Shown here piece by piece: positions 1 to 20,000 of a stretch of DNA of 20,000 nucleotides. Under the pieces are notes generated by a model. It saw only the letters and a list, made by a program, of their open reading frames with translations, had not been told where the DNA came from and ran no database searches. The stretch comes from Leptospira mayottensis 200901116 (lineage in GTDB: Bacteria > Spirochaetota > Leptospiria > Leptospirales > Leptospiraceae). Location of the stretch: NCBI RefSeq assembly GCF_000306675.2, contig NZ_CP024871.1:1407501-1427500 (forward strand), in the 5' to 3' direction. Numbering within the stretch: the stretch's first letter is position 1; each line of letters starts with the position of its first letter. The position numbers were made by a program, and so were the translations under genes.

Positions 1-1
1 T

Positions 2-868
<867 letters not shown>

Positions 869-884
869 GCAAGGATTTTCTTTT

Positions 885-3167
<2,283 letters not shown>

Positions 3168-3203
3168 GAAAATCGTTTTACTAACTTGGGATTTCCGGTT
3201 TAA

Positions 3204-3238
3204 TATTCGAACCGCGGTACCGGGTTATAATTCCGGGT
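3204..3238 (+). promoter_or_regulatory. Possible promoter with CCGGGT direct repeats before the PilZ-like gene
   Basis: A perfect TATAAT (3226-3231) is bracketed by two CCGGGT hexamers (3220-3225 and 3233-3238, 13 bases apart) and preceded by the palindromes ACCGCGGT (3211-3218) and GGTACC (3216-3221). It lies about 18 bases before the TTG start at 3249. No good -35 hexamer stands at 16-18 bases, so activator dependence or chance remains possible. Confidence 0.35.
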
Positions 3239-3248
3239 CCTGTTCGGA

Positions 3249-4367
<1,119 letters not shown>

Positions 4368-4375
4368 GTGTCGTT

Positions 4376-8747
<4,372 letters not shown>

Positions 8748-8751
<4 letters not shown>

Positions 8752-9137
8752 ATGTATTTTAAAAAGTTCGATTCTTTCCGGAAAATCGTTCTGGAATGGG
8801 AAGAGTCGTTGTTTTTTAGAAAGGGTATTAACCCAAGTGATTGTGGATTTTCTTTTGCCAGGATTAAGCTCCATTGGCTCAAATTAATTCCAAGGTTCAA
8901 TTGAATATGGACCTTCCATGAGCTGTCTATCTTCAGGGTCAAAAATTCAGAAGTCGATATAGGGTTGGATTCCGGCTATCTCAACAAATTCCGATTTCGA
9001 AGTCCTGTTCCACCTTTCCCAGTGATATCGAAATGTCGTATATTTGATTCCACGTTTCTTGCAGTAGGCTGGCTGCGATGTCCGCTTCTCGCTAATTCTT
9101 GAAATTCGAATACCCAGTCGATTTCTGTTTTGCTCAT
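8748..9137 (-). pseudogene. IS66-type insertion-sequence accessory ORF (TnpA-like), frameshifted remnant
   Basis: Read on the minus strand from the ATG at 9137-9135, the first frame gives MSKTEIDWVFEFQELARSG. Near 9066-9078 the homologous reading passes to a second frame that gives SQPAYCKKRGIKYTTFRYHW, a helix-turn-helix stretch like IS66 first-ORF proteins (YCKxxGIxxxTFxYW pattern), then KSEFVEIAG. That frame stops at 8947, but the coding sense returns to the first frame from about 8942 (LKIDSSWKVHIQLNLGINLS), typical of the C-terminal part of such ORFs. Two frameshifts that restore the original frame imply a once-intact gene of about 110-130 residues, now inactive. The partner genes tnpB and tnpC are not present. 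The last ~90 bases, abutting the exported-protein gene, may not belong to the original ORF. Confidence 0.65.
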
Positions 9138-9423
<286 letters not shown>

Positions 9424-9455
9424 TTTCACTCCGGGAAAAGTTTCCCGGAGTGAAA
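9424..9455 (-). terminator. Inverted-repeat terminator of the Ig/FG-GAP lipoprotein gene
   Basis: A perfect 15-base inverted repeat, TTTCACTCCGGGAAA (9424-9438) and TTTCCCGGAGTGAAA (9441-9455), separated by two bases, so the real loop is about 4-6 bases. It starts 16 bases past the minus-strand stop at 9471. The T-run after the stem is short, so termination may be partial or the hairpin may protect the 3' end. Confidence 0.75.
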
Positions 9456-9470
9456 ACAAATTGTATCTCT

Positions 9471-13259
<3,789 letters not shown>

Positions 13260-13266
13260 GCATTTG

Positions 13267-13294
13267 ACTAAAATCGAGTTTGAGAGAATTTCAA
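13267..13294 (-). promoter_or_regulatory. Candidate promoter of the Ig/FG-GAP lipoprotein gene
   Basis: On the minus strand TTGAAA (13294-13289) and TTTAGT (13272-13267) are separated by 16 bases and lie about 29 bases before the start codon. The -35 matches consensus at four of six positions and so does the -10, in an AT-rich context where chance matches are common. Confidence 0.3.
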
Positions 13295-13669
13295 TTGGGT
13301 TCGAAGAAGCTTAAATTTTTCGCCTGAAATATGAGAAGAGATTAGCCTATTTCGGACTTAAATACTTGTTAGATTATAACTTGGTTTTAATTTTTGAATT
13401 GTAGTTGGCCCAAATTCAAATTTTTGTAGAATTTTATTCTTTTAATCGAGCTTGGGGACTGGTTTTATTTTGGGGTGAGTGATACTCTAATCGGAATAGA
13501 ACTGTTTTTTAATGAAAAAAAAACGATATTTTGAGTTAAAAAAAGCTGGAATAAGAAAGTCTGAAGATCGTTTTCGTAAAGAAAAGGGGTAACCTATAGA
13601 AAATCCATTTTTGGAATGAAAATAAACCTATACAAAAAACTTTCTTAAAAGGGAAATTTTTGAATCATC
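13295..13669. other. Divergent intergenic region
   Basis: About 375 bases, strongly AT-rich with A- and T-runs, between the divergent lipoprotein and Omp85-like genes. It must hold the promoter of the rightward gene, but I cannot pick a well-spaced -35/-10 pair; TATACA (13629-13634) is a possible -10. No small gene is seen. Confidence 0.5.
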
Positions 13670-15115
<1,446 letters not shown>

Positions 15116-15551
15116 TAGAGACCATTTTTTCCCTTTTGAAAAACCTGACAAAATACTCGCTCAACGTATCCACTTGTTTCGAATAAGCAACTCTGAGTCG
15201 ATCTTTAGGAAACAATTTTTTTCTATTAATTTCGTATAACGTGGAAATGAAATTGGAAAGTCTATGAATTAAGAATACGTGAGTTCGGTATAACCAATGC
15301 GAAAACGATTTTTGTAAAGATATAGAAGTCTCACAAAATTGCGCCGAACCCGGAATTGTCGGCTTTTTTTGAAGAGGAATTCTATCTTTTGAAACAAATT
15401 TAGAATCCGTCTTAAAAACCGTCTTCTGTGGAAGCCGCGACAACTGTCATCAGGTGCGCCAAGGAAAGCTTGGAAAATCCCGTGGGTGGTTACGGTTTTC
15501 TAACGGACTTTATTTTTGTTAAGTTTTCGTGGAAGTTTCTGCATTTTTAGA
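15116..15551. other. Intergenic region between convergent genes
   Basis: About 436 bases between the Omp85-like gene (plus) and the GNAT gene (minus). Besides the terminator-like hairpin at 15343-15370 there is a small CCAAG/CTTGG hairpin near 15460. A 114-codon minus frame (15099-15443) is basic and low-complexity and overlaps the barrel gene's end; I do not regard it as a gene. Confidence 0.5.
15343..15370 (+). terminator. Candidate rho-independent terminator
   Basis: GCCGA (15343-15347) pairs with TCGGC (15359-15363) around an 11-base loop and is followed immediately by seven T (15364-15370). The stem is short but GC-rich. It lies about 230 bases after the Omp85-like stop, so it would end either a long 3' untranslated region or a separate small transcript. 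Confidence 0.45.
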
Positions 15552-18745
<3,194 letters not shown>

Positions 18746-18790
18746 CTTCTGCGTGAAGAAATTAGAATTGTTTTTTCTTTAGCGATTGTC

Positions 18791-20000
<1,210 letters not shown>

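Noticed and set aside
8775..8784. Palindrome TTTCCGGAAA just after the exported-protein gene
   Set aside because: A 10-base palindrome without loop or T-tract; it falls in or beside the IS66 relic and is expected by chance at this length.

Overview
The window reads like a chromosomal segment of a spirochaete of the genus Leptospira, probably from the pathogenic group. This rests on protein character: a PilZ-type protein of leptospiral style, an integrin-like FG-GAP/Ig lipoprotein, an Omp85-type barrel, multi-PAS signalling, an AT-leaning base composition, frequent TTG/GTG starts and long non-coding spacers. The species is not resolved and no database search was possible.

Layout. From 1 to 6945 there is a compact, co-directional plus-strand block: the 3' part of mnmA (tRNA 2-thiouridylase), an ATP-grasp/FMN-dependent alpha-hydroxy-acid oxidase fusion, a degenerate PilZ-like protein, an RluA-family pseudouridine synthase with a lineage-specific insertion, and an NhaC-type Na+/H+ antiporter that overlaps it by 4 bases. 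Two of the five are tRNA/rRNA modification enzymes. A possible internal promoter sits before the PilZ gene.

From 6946 to 9470 is a gene-poor stretch with one exported protein of unknown function (7750-8751). It is flanked by a repeat-bearing spacer on the left. On the right is a decayed IS66-type insertion-sequence ORF, minus strand, whose reading frame is broken twice in compensating fashion.

From 9471 to 13238 (minus) lies a 1255-residue predicted lipoprotein: six Big_5-like Ig modules, a seventh different Ig-like module, then seven FG-GAP/Ca-binding repeats forming a likely beta-propeller. It ends at a perfect inverted-repeat terminator. It is divergently arranged with a POTRA-less Omp85/surface-antigen barrel (13670-15115).

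From 15552 to 20000 there are a GNAT acetyltransferase (minus), a large NTE-like patatin phospholipase with tandem cyclic-nucleotide-binding domains (plus), and the 5' part of a multi-PAS/GAF sensor protein cut by the window edge.

I see no CRISPR array, tRNA, rRNA, prophage or defence island. The most unusual items are the ATP-grasp/oxidase fusion with its cysteine cluster, the Ig/FG-GAP lipoprotein with a cysteine pair in each of five Ig modules, and the doubly frameshifted IS66 relic. I did not find a convincing undescribed multi-gene system.
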